From Tabrizicola_A aquatica (GTDB lineage: Bacteria; Pseudomonadota; Alphaproteobacteria; Rhodobacterales; Rhodobacteraceae): a stretch of DNA of 64,000 bases. Numbering within the stretch: the stretch's first letter is position 1; each line of letters opens with the position of its first letter. Shown piece by piece: positions 41,180-48,881 of the stretch. The position numbers and the translations under genes are program-made. Below the pieces are notes generated by a model. The model had not been told where the DNA came from and searched no databases. It worked only from the letters and a program-made list of their open reading frames with translations. Where the stretch lies: the NCBI GenBank assembly GCA_965194375.1, contig CBDAEL010000001.1, one strand, 5' to 3'.

Positions 41180-42058
41180 ATGACGGCGACGATTATTGAC
41201 GGTAAAGCGATAGCCGCGCGGATGCGCGATGAGACGCGCGAAGAGGCGCAGGCTTTGGCCGCTGCAGGTTGGGCGCCGCGTTTGGTCTCGATTTCCGTGG
41301 GCGATGTGGCGGCGGCCGAGCTTTATGTCCGCAATCAGCAGAAATCGGCGGAAGCGGCAGGCGTGGCCTTTGAGGCGCGCAATTACCCCGAGGCGATCAG
41401 CCTTGAGCAATTGACCGGCGTTCTGGCAGGTCTGAACGCCGATCCCCGCGTGAATGGCATCATCATCCAGCGCCCCTTGCCCGCCCATATCCCGGTGAAG
41501 GCGCTGCAAAAGGCTGTGCATCCGATGAAGGATGTCGAAGGGATGCACCCCGCGTCGATCGGCAACATCGTGTACAACGATCTGACCCTTGGCCCCTGCA
41601 CGGCGGTGGCGGCGGTGGAGATCTTGAAAACCCTGCCCCTGCGGATGGAGGGTTTGGACGTCTGCGTGATTGGTCACAGCGAGATTGTCGGCAAGCCGAT
41701 TGCCTTTCTGATGATGGGTCTGGGCGCGACGGTGACGGTCTGCCACCACATGACGCGGCAGGTGGCCGTGCATTCCCGTGCGGCGGATGCGGTCTTTGTG
41801 GCGGTGGGCAAGCCCGGGCTGGTGACGGGCGAGATGCTGAAACCGGGGGCGGCGCTGATCGACATCGGGATCAATCGGGTGGACGGCAGAACCGTGGGGG
41901 ACGCCGATTTTGACAGTTGCGCCGCTGTGGCGGGCTGGATCACGCCAGTGCCCGGCGGGGTTGGCCCGGTGACGGTTTTGACGCTGATGAAGAACGCCGT
42001 GCTCGCGACGCGGATGCAGATGGAACATTATCGCAGCGCCTTTGCGGCGGCGGTGTAA
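41180..42058 (+). CDS. FolD-like methylene-THF dehydrogenase paralogue with altered active site
   Basis: A 292-residue FolD-family protein in tandem with a standard folD. It keeps the fold and several motifs (ending PVPGGVGPVTVLTLMKNAV), but key residues differ. The catalytic lysine four residues after the motif tyrosine (Y49) is Gln53 (YVRNQQK instead of YVxxK). DVDG is DVEG, GRSxIVGKP is GHSEIVGKP, and VGxDPAS is VGDVAAA. In known enzymes loss of this lysine removes cyclohydrolase more than dehydrogenase activity, and the Arg change affects NADP binding. It may be a monofunctional dehydrogenase or have another substrate. Confidence 0.88.
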   Translation: MTATIIDGKAIAARMRDETREEAQALAAAGWAPRLVSISVGDVAAAELYVRNQQKSAEAAGVAFEARNYPEAISLEQLTGVLAGLNADPRVNGIIIQRPLPAHIPVKALQKAVHPMKDVEGMHPASIGNIVYNDLTLGPCTAVAAVEILKTLPLRMEGLDVCVIGHSEIVGKPIAFLMMGLGATVTVCHHMTRQVAVHSRAADAVFVAVGKPGLVTGEMLKPGAALIDIGINRVDGRTVGDADFDSCAAVAGWITPVPGGVGPVTVLTLMKNAVLATRMQMEHYRSAFAAAV

Positions 42059-42070
42059 GGGAGAGATGAG

Positions 42071-42961
42071 ATGACGGCCAAGGTGATCGACGGCAAAGCA
42101 TTCGCTGCCAATGTGCGCGCTCAGGTGCAGGCCCATGTGGCCAAGCTGCGCGAGGAGAAGGGTATTCAGCCCGGTCTGGCCGTGGTGCTGGTGGGTGAGG
42201 ATCCAGCTTCCAAGGTTTATGTGAAGAACAAGCATGCCTCGACGATCGAGGTCGGAATGGCCTCTTTCGAACATCGGCTGCCCGCCGAGACGTCAGAGGC
42301 CGACCTGTTGGCGCTGGTGAAATCGCTGAACGCGGATCCGAAAGTTCACGGCATTCTCGTGCAGTTGCCACTGCCGGCTCATCTGAATTCAGAGCTGATC
42401 ATCAACACGATTGATCCGGCCAAGGACGTTGACGGGTTCCACATTTCGAACGTTGGCCTTCTGGGAACCGGGCAAAAGTCGATGGTGCCCTGCACGCCGC
42501 TTGGCTGCTTGATGATGCTGCGCGATCATCATGGTAAGCTCGCCGGGCTGAATGCTGTGGTCGTGGGGCGGTCGAACATTGTTGGTAAGCCGATGGCGCA
42601 GCTGTTGCTGGGCGACAGCTGCACGGTGACCATCGCGCACAGCCGCACCAAGGATCTGGCGGCGGTCTGCCGCGGGGCGGATATTCTGGTGGCGGCCGTG
42701 GGCCGTCCGGAAATGCTGACCGGCGAGTATGTGAAGCCCGGCGCCACCGTGATCGACGTGGGCATCAACCGCATTGAACGCGACGGCAAGGCCAAGCTGG
42801 TGGGCGATGTGCATTACGACAGCGCCGCCGCTGTGGCAGGTGCGATCACGCCCGTGCCGGGCGGTGTGGGTCCGATGACCATTGCCTGCCTTTTGGCCAA
42901 TACCCTGACCGCCTGCTGCCGCGCCAACGGTTTGGCCGAGCCTGAGGGCCTGACAGCCTAA
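42071..42961 (+). CDS. folD: Bifunctional methylene-THF dehydrogenase / methenyl-THF cyclohydrolase
   Basis: A 296-residue enzyme interconverting 5,10-methylene- and 10-formyl-THF. The conserved residues are intact: YVKNKHAS with the catalytic lysine (K54), LVQLPLPAHL, DVDGFH, GRSNIVGKPMAQLLL and PVPGGVGPMT. It differs clearly from the paralogue just upstream (12 bases), so the pair is not a recent duplication. It is the last gene of the fhs unit. Confidence 0.96.
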   Translation: MTAKVIDGKAFAANVRAQVQAHVAKLREEKGIQPGLAVVLVGEDPASKVYVKNKHASTIEVGMASFEHRLPAETSEADLLALVKSLNADPKVHGILVQLPLPAHLNSELIINTIDPAKDVDGFHISNVGLLGTGQKSMVPCTPLGCLMMLRDHHGKLAGLNAVVVGRSNIVGKPMAQLLLGDSCTVTIAHSRTKDLAAVCRGADILVAAVGRPEMLTGEYVKPGATVIDVGINRIERDGKAKLVGDVHYDSAAAVAGAITPVPGGVGPMTIACLLANTLTACCRANGLAEPEGLTA

Positions 42962-43046
42962 CGGCCGCCCACCCGGCGGTTTCGCCACAGCGCGCCCAAC
43001 GCCTCCGGATTGATCAGAGTCGGATTCTCCGATATCTGGCAAAAAG

Positions 43047-43865
43047 GTGGTGTTTGGGTTCGGGGTTCGCATGTTGTCGTTCCGCAGGGAACTTCTGGCA
43101 GAGTTAAGGTCGCCTGTGCCGTTGGTGGCATGGTTGTGCCTGTCAGTTGTGGTGTCGATCATGGGGCCTTTTGGCAGCTATGGCGCGCTGACGTTGAGTG
43201 AGCGCGCCCTGTTCTGGACACCGCTTTTGGGCTTGGGCGTCGTGGTTGGCACCGCGATCAGAACCCTTGTTTCATGCCGTTTTTGGCCAGCGCCCAGCCT
43301 GAAAGCAAGCCTGCTGATCGCGGGTTTGAATGCGATTGTGCTGGCGCCGGCGCTTTATGCCCTCATCGTTCTGGTGGTGGCGGACAAGGTTCACGCCCAT
43401 GTGCAAGGTGCCGAAATTGCGGTTCTGATCGCGTCGGTCTCACTGGGGATTTGCGCGTTGCGGATTGCAGTGAGCGGTGAGCCGAGCCAGACCGACACCG
43501 TGGGATCCGGCCCTGCGCCGCGGCTTTTGCGGCGGTTGGATCCTGCGATCTGTGGCGAGATTTGGGCAATCTCGGTGCGTGACCATTATGTGGATGTGCA
43601 GACGAGTGGCGGCAAGACCAGCCTGTTGATGCGGTTTTCCGATGCGATGGATGAGGTGGAGGATCACCTTGGCGCGCAGGTGCATCGGTCGCATTGGGTG
43701 GCATGGGGGGCTGTGACCACCGTCTGCCGTGAGGGCGGCAAGTTGGTGTTGCAGTTGCAAAGCGGTCAGCAGATTCCGGTGAGCCGCAACCACCGCGCCA
43801 AGGTGGACGCCCGGTTTCCGCCCGTGCCCGGTCTTAAGGCCGCCGAACAGCAGGGCGCGGCATAG
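43047..43865 (+). CDS. Membrane-anchored LytTR-type DNA-binding protein
   Basis: A 272-residue protein. Four hydrophobic segments (about residues 26-44, 55-75, 88-112 and 120-138) are followed by a C-terminal LytTR domain (about 165-260): EIWAISVRDHYVDVQTSGGKTSLLMRFSDAMDEVE, HRSHWVAWGAV and GQQIPVSRNHRAKV are the family motifs. LytTR domains bind DNA direct repeats; membrane-anchored members without a receiver domain occur in Rhodobacteraceae, with unknown signals. The start is uncertain (GTG 43047 or ATG 43071). Its 3' end overlaps that of pdeM by 32 bases. Confidence 0.85.
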   Translation: MVFGFGVRMLSFRRELLAELRSPVPLVAWLCLSVVVSIMGPFGSYGALTLSERALFWTPLLGLGVVVGTAIRTLVSCRFWPAPSLKASLLIAGLNAIVLAPALYALIVLVVADKVHAHVQGAEIAVLIASVSLGICALRIAVSGEPSQTDTVGSGPAPRLLRRLDPAICGEIWAISVRDHYVDVQTSGGKTSLLMRFSDAMDEVEDHLGAQVHRSHWVAWGAVTTVCREGGKLVLQLQSGQQIPVSRNHRAKVDARFPPVPGLKAAEQQGAA

Positions 43866-44499
43866 GGATGGCGAGACATTTGTCGGGCAGCGTCAGGATC
43901 GCCCGCGCATCCGGCCCCATCAGCCCCTGAAGGGCGGCATCCTCGGCCCAGAGCCCGCCGGTGAAGGTGCCATAGGCGGGCAGAATTGCCCGCGTATCGT
44001 CGCACAGAAACGCCCGCCACGCTTTGCCCGCCAGCCGCGCCTTGGGGTGGTAGTGGCCCGAGATTTCATGGCCCGGCCCGCCGCCGATGTGGCGAAAGGT
44101 CAGCCCGTCGCGGGTGAGTTCCGCCAGATGGCTGCCGCCCAGATCGGTGGGGCCTGCGTCATGGTTGCCCTCGATCCAGATCCAGTCGCGCCCGGCCATG
44201 AGGCGGATGAGCCAAAGGCGGTCATCGGCGTCCATTCCCTCGGCGGCGGCGAGATCGTCAAAACTGTCGCCAAGGCAGACCACCACTCGCGCGCCGGTCG
44301 CTTCAAGATCAGCCTCAAGCCGCAGGAGCGTGGCGCGGGTCTCATAGGGGGGCAAGAGCGCGCCGCCGCGCCGCGCGAGGCGTTCGGATTTGCCGAAATG
44401 CAGGTCTGAGACGCACAAAAGCCGCTCCGCCGCCCAATGCAGCGCGCCGGAGGGCAGGGCGGTCAATCGCGCGGGGCCAAGGGTGAGGTCATAGCTCAT
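43834..44499 (-). CDS. pdeM: Ligase-associated DNA-damage-response endonuclease PdeM (metallophosphoesterase)
   Basis: A 221-residue calcineurin-like phosphoesterase. The metal ligands are visible in SDLHFGKSERLARRGG, LGDSFDDL, GNHDAG and GHYHPKA. PdeM members are encoded with an Lhr-type helicase and normally also a DNA ligase and exonuclease, forming a DNA-damage-response module. Start ATG 44499 after a long antisense frame. 31 bases downstream of lhr on the same strand, so the two are co-expressed. Confidence 0.88.
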   Translation of the reverse strand: MSYDLTLGPARLTALPSGALHWAAERLLCVSDLHFGKSERLARRGGALLPPYETRATLLRLEADLEATGARVVVCLGDSFDDLAAAEGMDADDRLWLIRLMAGRDWIWIEGNHDAGPTDLGGSHLAELTRDGLTFRHIGGGPGHEISGHYHPKARLAGKAWRAFLCDDTRAILPAYGTFTGGLWAEDAALQGLMGPDARAILTLPDKCLAIPMPRPAVRRP

Positions 44500-44530
44500 G
44501 GCGCGGGTGTGCCCGGCTTGGGGCGGAAAA

Positions 44531-46912
44531 TCAATCCAGACCCGCCGCGCGCAACAGGGCGCGGGCGGCATCCTCGGCCAGCCGTTCGCGGCCTTTGCCA
44601 TCGACCGGGATTTTGCTGGGTTCCAGAAACAAGGGCGCGGCAAGGGGCGAGACGCGGGAGAGCCGCCGGGTGTCGATCCGGCCTTGGACGCGGGCCAGCA
44701 TCTCTTCCAGCCGGGAGAAGTCGATCAAGCCGCGCATCGCCTCTTCGCGGGTCAGCCGCAGGAGGAGGTGGTCGGGGTCATGGCGGACCAGCGTGTCATA
44801 GAGGATGTCCGAGGAGAACGTGGCCTGCCGCCCGGATTTGCGGCGGCCTTGGTGGCTGCGTTCGATCAGGCCCGCCACGATGGCGACGTTGCGGAAGGTG
44901 CGTTTCATCACGGCGTTGCCCGAAAGCCAGCCCTCCAGCCCGTCGCGCAGGTCTGTCAGATCGAGCAGCGGGGCCGCGTCGAGGACCGGCTCCAGCCCCC
45001 AGATCAGCGTGGCATAGTCGGTGGCGACAAAGCCCAAGGGGGCAAGACCCGCCTCTTCCATCCGTTTCGTCAGCAAGAGGCCAAGGGTCTGTTGGGCGTT
45101 GCGGCCCGCAAAGCCGTAGACGCACAGATGCTCGCGCCCGTCTTGTGGGAAGCTTTCGGCCAGCAGGCGGTTGGGCTCTGGCAGGCGCGAGACCTCGCGT
45201 TGCAGGGCTAGCCATTCGGCGGTGTGGCGCGGCAGGTCTGGCCAGCGGTCTTGTTGGAAAATTTCAAGAATCCGGGCGGAAAGCAGGGTGGATGTGGCGA
45301 ATTTTGTGCCATTAAACACAGCGACCTTGGGATCGCGCGCCGCAGCGCGGCTGACCTCAACGGTCATTTCGTGCAGGCTTTCATAGCGCACCACCTGCCC
45401 GCCGATCAGAAAGGTGTCGCCGGGCGACAGGGTGGCGGCGAAGGATTCCTCCACCTCGCCCAAGGGAGTGCCAAAGCGGCCCAGTCGCACCTTCAGCGTT
45501 TCGATGTCGATGATGGTGCCAAGATTCTGGCGGATCACGGCGGCGCTGCGGGGGTCGCGCAAGGACCACAGCCCGCCGCGCTGCATCAGCCGCTGCCAGC
45601 GGTCATAGGCGCGCAGTGCATAGCCGCCGGTGGCGACGAAATTCAGGCAGTCGTCGAACTCGGGGCGGGTGAGGGCGGCGTAGGGGCCAGCGGTGGTGAC
45701 CTCGGCGTACAGGGTGGCGGCGTCAAAGGGGGCGGCGCAGGCGGTGGCGAGGATGTGCTGGCAGAGCACATCGCGCGGGCCGGGGCCGCGCGGCTCGCCG
45801 TCCAGCGTATGGGCGCGGGCGGCTTCCATCGCGGCTTGGCATTCCACCACCTCAAAGCGGTTGGCGGGCACCAAAAGCGCCTTGGAGGGCGCGTTGTAGC
45901 GGTGGTTGGCGCGGCCGATGCGCTGGACAAGGCGTTTGATGTTCTTTGGCGCGCCGACCTGAATGACCAGATCGACCGCGCCCCAGTCGATGCCCAGATC
46001 AAGCGACCCGGTGCAGACCACGGCGCGCAGGGCACCCGAGACCATCGCCGCCTCGACCCGTTCGCGCTGTTCGCGGGACAGCGAGCCGTGGTGGATGCCG
46101 ATCGGCAGGTCTTCGCTGTTGGCCAGCCACAGGTGGTGGAAAAAGATTTCGGCCTGCGCGCGGGTGTTGTGAAAGATCAGCGTGGTCTGGTGGCGGGTGA
46201 TCTGGTTCAGGATTTCCGGGATGGCGTAGCGCCCGCCGCCCCCCGCCCAAGGCGGCGGTGTGGCGGTGTCGAGCATGGTGATGTCGGGGTCTGGGCCGGG
46301 ATCGGCGGTCAGGATCTGGGTGCCCGCGCCCAGATAGGCGGCGAGGGCCGGGGCATCTTCGACCGTGGCCGAGAGGCCCACGCGGCGCAGGCCGGGCGAG
46401 AGGGTTTCCAGCCGGGAGAGTGCGAGCATCAACTGATCGCCGCGCTTGCTTTCGGCGAGTGCGTGAAGTTCGTCCACCACGACGCGCTGGAGCCCGGCAA
46501 AGATGCGCGGGGCGTCTTCATAGCTGAGCAAAAGCGCGAGGCTTTCGGGGGTGGTGAGCAGGATATGCGGCGGGTCGGCGCGCTGGCGGCGGCGTTGGGT
46601 GTAGGTGGTGTCGCCAGTGCGGTCTTCGATCCGGATGGGGAGGTTGGCCCCTTCGACCGGGCGGCGCAGGTTGCGGCGGATGTCGGCGGCGAGCGCCTTG
46701 AGCGGCGAGATGTAAAGGGTGTGGAGGCCCTGATGCCCGCCCGCGAGTTCGGCCAGCGAGGGCAGAAACCCCGCCAGCGTTTTGCCGCCCCCGGTGGGCG
46801 CGATGAGCAAGGTGGAGCGTGCCGCCCCGCGCGCCAGCATCTCGTGCTGATGGGGGTGCAGGGTCCAGCTTTGGGCGGCGAACCAGTTTGACAGGGTGGG
46901 GGGCAGGGTCAT
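44531..46912 (-). CDS. Ligase-associated DNA-damage-response DEXH-box helicase (Lhr-type)
   Basis: A 793-residue superfamily 2 helicase of the Lhr core type. Walker A LIAPTGGGKTLAGFLP, DELH in VVVDELHALAESKRG, motif III LSAT, motif VI QRIGRANHR, followed by a winged helix and the C-terminal Lhr domain. It matches the ligase-associated group (usually about 800-850 residues). Divergent from the YmdB gene; the 162-base gap holds a long inverted repeat. No DNA ligase gene is next to it here. Confidence 0.92.
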   Translation of the reverse strand: MTLPPTLSNWFAAQSWTLHPHQHEMLARGAARSTLLIAPTGGGKTLAGFLPSLAELAGGHQGLHTLYISPLKALAADIRRNLRRPVEGANLPIRIEDRTGDTTYTQRRRQRADPPHILLTTPESLALLLSYEDAPRIFAGLQRVVVDELHALAESKRGDQLMLALSRLETLSPGLRRVGLSATVEDAPALAAYLGAGTQILTADPGPDPDITMLDTATPPPWAGGGGRYAIPEILNQITRHQTTLIFHNTRAQAEIFFHHLWLANSEDLPIGIHHGSLSREQRERVEAAMVSGALRAVVCTGSLDLGIDWGAVDLVIQVGAPKNIKRLVQRIGRANHRYNAPSKALLVPANRFEVVECQAAMEAARAHTLDGEPRGPGPRDVLCQHILATACAAPFDAATLYAEVTTAGPYAALTRPEFDDCLNFVATGGYALRAYDRWQRLMQRGGLWSLRDPRSAAVIRQNLGTIIDIETLKVRLGRFGTPLGEVEESFAATLSPGDTFLIGGQVVRYESLHEMTVEVSRAAARDPKVAVFNGTKFATSTLLSARILEIFQQDRWPDLPRHTAEWLALQREVSRLPEPNRLLAESFPQDGREHLCVYGFAGRNAQQTLGLLLTKRMEEAGLAPLGFVATDYATLIWGLEPVLDAAPLLDLTDLRDGLEGWLSGNAVMKRTFRNVAIVAGLIERSHQGRRKSGRQATFSSDILYDTLVRHDPDHLLLRLTREEAMRGLIDFSRLEEMLARVQGRIDTRRLSRVSPLAAPLFLEPSKIPVDGKGRERLAEDAARALLRAAGLD

Positions 46913-46948
46913 GGGCCATAGATAGCCTGTGCAGGGCGGACCGCAACT

Positions 46949-47021
46949 CCTCGTCGGTCTGCGACCGCGCGTCGTGGGGGGCCTTGGGGCATGGGCAACG
47001 AGCGGTCGAAGACCGACGAGG
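46949..47021. repeat. Long inverted repeat between lhr and the YmdB gene
   Basis: CCTCGTCGGTCT then CGACCGC (46949-46967) pairs with GCGGTCG then AGACCGACGAGG (47002-47021): about 20 bp with one mismatch, around a 33-base loop. It lies in the divergent promoter region. Its start, CTCCTCGTCG, is also the start of the first hairpin at 21006. Confidence 0.7.
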
Positions 47022-47074
47022 CGCGTCGCTGGTTTGCTTGCGTTGCCGCGCGGGGCAGCCTAAGGCTTCGGCCC

Positions 47075-47887
47075 ATGAAACTGATGTTCCTTGGCGATGT
47101 GATGGGCCGCGCGGGTCGTGCGGCTGTCACCGAATTCCTGCCCGCCCTGCGCACGCGTTGGGGGTTGGATTTTGTCGTCGTGAATGGCGAGAACGCGAGC
47201 CAAGGCGCGGGGCTGACCACGGAACATGCGAGGTTGCTCCTGCAAGCCGGGGCCGATTGCATCACCCTTGGGGATCATGCCTTTGACCAAAAGGACATGA
47301 TGCAGTTTGCAGAAACCGAACATCGCATCATTCGGCCGCTCAACTTCTCCAAGGTGGCGCCGGGGCGCGGCTACAAAATTTTCGACGCCACGTCGGGGCG
47401 CAAGGTTTTGGTGGCGCAGGTCTTGGGGCAGGTCTTTATGAAGCGGCCCTTTGATGATCCGTTCTCGGCCACCGAGGCGATTTTCAAGACCCACCGGCTG
47501 GGCGCATCGGTGCAAGCCGCCATTTTGGATGTGCACGCCGAGGCGACATCCGAGAAAATGGCGATGGGTCATTGGTGTGACGGGCAAGCCAGCCTTGTCG
47601 TCGGCACCCACACCCATGTGCCGACCGCCGACCATATGATTCTGCCCGGCGGCACTGCCTATCTGACCGATGCCGGGATGTGCGGCGATTACAACTCGGT
47701 CATTGGCATGGAAAAGATGGAGCCGTTGCGCCGCTTTATCACCGGCATGTCGCAGGCCCGCTTTGAACCCGCGAGTGGCCCGGCCACGCTGTCGGGCGTT
47801 TACGTCGAAACCGATGACCGCACCGGAAAGGCCACCCGCATTGTGCCGGTGCGTCAGGGCGGACGACTGGAGCCTGTTGGGCCATGA
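47075..47887 (+). CDS. TIGR00282-family metallophosphoesterase (YmdB-like)
   Basis: A 270-residue calcineurin-like phosphodiesterase. The metal-binding segments are FLGDVMGRAG, VVNGENASQGAG, LGDHAFDQKD and the VVGTHTHVPTADHMILPGGTAYLTDAGMCG signature. B. subtilis YmdB hydrolyses cyclic AMP and affects biofilm and RNA control; in alphaproteobacteria the substrate is not established. Start ATG 47075 with AAGG nine bases upstream. Overlaps the next gene by ATGA. Confidence 0.9.
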   Translation: MKLMFLGDVMGRAGRAAVTEFLPALRTRWGLDFVVVNGENASQGAGLTTEHARLLLQAGADCITLGDHAFDQKDMMQFAETEHRIIRPLNFSKVAPGRGYKIFDATSGRKVLVAQVLGQVFMKRPFDDPFSATEAIFKTHRLGASVQAAILDVHAEATSEKMAMGHWCDGQASLVVGTHTHVPTADHMILPGGTAYLTDAGMCGDYNSVIGMEKMEPLRRFITGMSQARFEPASGPATLSGVYVETDDRTGKATRIVPVRQGGRLEPVGP

Positions 47888-48804
47888 CCTTTGCATCCCT
47901 TGCCACGGGCAAGACACCCTCGCGCGCGGGCTATGCGATTATTCTGGCGCTGATCGGCATTGGCTGGGGGTCGACCCAGCCCCTGGGCAAGATTGCCGCC
48001 TCGACCGGGCATCCGCCCTTTGGGCTGATCTTCTGGCAGCTTGTGGTCTGCGTTCTGGTGTTGGGGGCCCTGACCCTTGTGCGCGGCAAGCGCTTGCCCT
48101 TGCACCGCAAGGCGCTGGAGTTTTACGTGGTGGTGGCCTTTTTGGGCACGCTGATCCCGAACTACACCTTCTATGTCTCGGTGGCGCGCCTGCCCTCGGG
48201 CATCATGTCGATCATCATCGCCACCATCCCGCTGATGGCCTTTCCCATTGCGATGGCGCTGGGATTGGACCGCTTTAGCCTGCGGCGGATGATTGGGATT
48301 CTGCTGGGCCTGTCGGGGGTTTTGCTGATTGTGCTGCCGCAAACCAGCCTGCCGGATCGGGCGATGGTGGCGTTTTTGCCCATCGCCATGATTGGCCCGT
48401 TCTTTTACGCGCTGGAAAACACCTATGTCGCTGCGCGCGGCACCCAAGGGATGGATGCGATTCAGGCGATGTTCGGTGCGTCCATCGCCGGGCTGGTGTT
48501 CTGCGCGCCGGTCATGCTGGCCATGGGCCATTGGTTCCCGATGCCCCTAAAGCCCGGTCTGGCGGAATGGGCGTTGATCGCCTCATCGGCCCTGCATGCC
48601 CTGCTGTATGCCAGCTTTGTCTGGCTTGCGGCGCGGGCTGGGTCGGTCTTTGCCTCGCAATCGGCCTATTTCACCACGGCCTCGGGGATCGTCTGGGCCA
48701 TGGTGCTGTTGGGCGAGCGGTTCTCGCCTTGGGTTTGGGCGGCGGCGGCGGTTATGCTCTGCGGCTTGGCGCTTGTTGCGCCGCGTGAGCGGCCCTCCGC
48801 TTAA
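47884..48804 (+). CDS. DMT superfamily (EamA) transporter
   Basis: A 306-residue inner-membrane protein with ten hydrophobic helices in two EamA halves. The first half begins AIILALIGIGWGSTQPLGKIAAS and the second half ends IVWAMVLLGERFSPWVWAAAAVMLCGLALV, typical features. Substrate unknown. Starts inside the stop of the YmdB gene (ATGA), so translation is coupled. Confidence 0.88.
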   Translation: MTFASLATGKTPSRAGYAIILALIGIGWGSTQPLGKIAASTGHPPFGLIFWQLVVCVLVLGALTLVRGKRLPLHRKALEFYVVVAFLGTLIPNYTFYVSVARLPSGIMSIIIATIPLMAFPIAMALGLDRFSLRRMIGILLGLSGVLLIVLPQTSLPDRAMVAFLPIAMIGPFFYALENTYVAARGTQGMDAIQAMFGASIAGLVFCAPVMLAMGHWFPMPLKPGLAEWALIASSALHALLYASFVWLAARAGSVFASQSAYFTTASGIVWAMVLLGERFSPWVWAAAAVMLCGLALVAPRERPSA

Positions 48805-48881
48805 CTCGACTAAGTTAGTAGATATTATATTCCCATGATGCGGGAGTCGCGCTAAGGTTGCCGTCCAGACCGGAGGCATCC

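Noticed and set aside
45224..46891. A 555-codon open frame on the plus strand, antisense to the Lhr helicase
   Set aside because: The translation is low in complexity, rich in Gly/Ala/Arg/Asp and without family features; the helicase on the other strand has all its motifs. High GC makes long antisense frames common.
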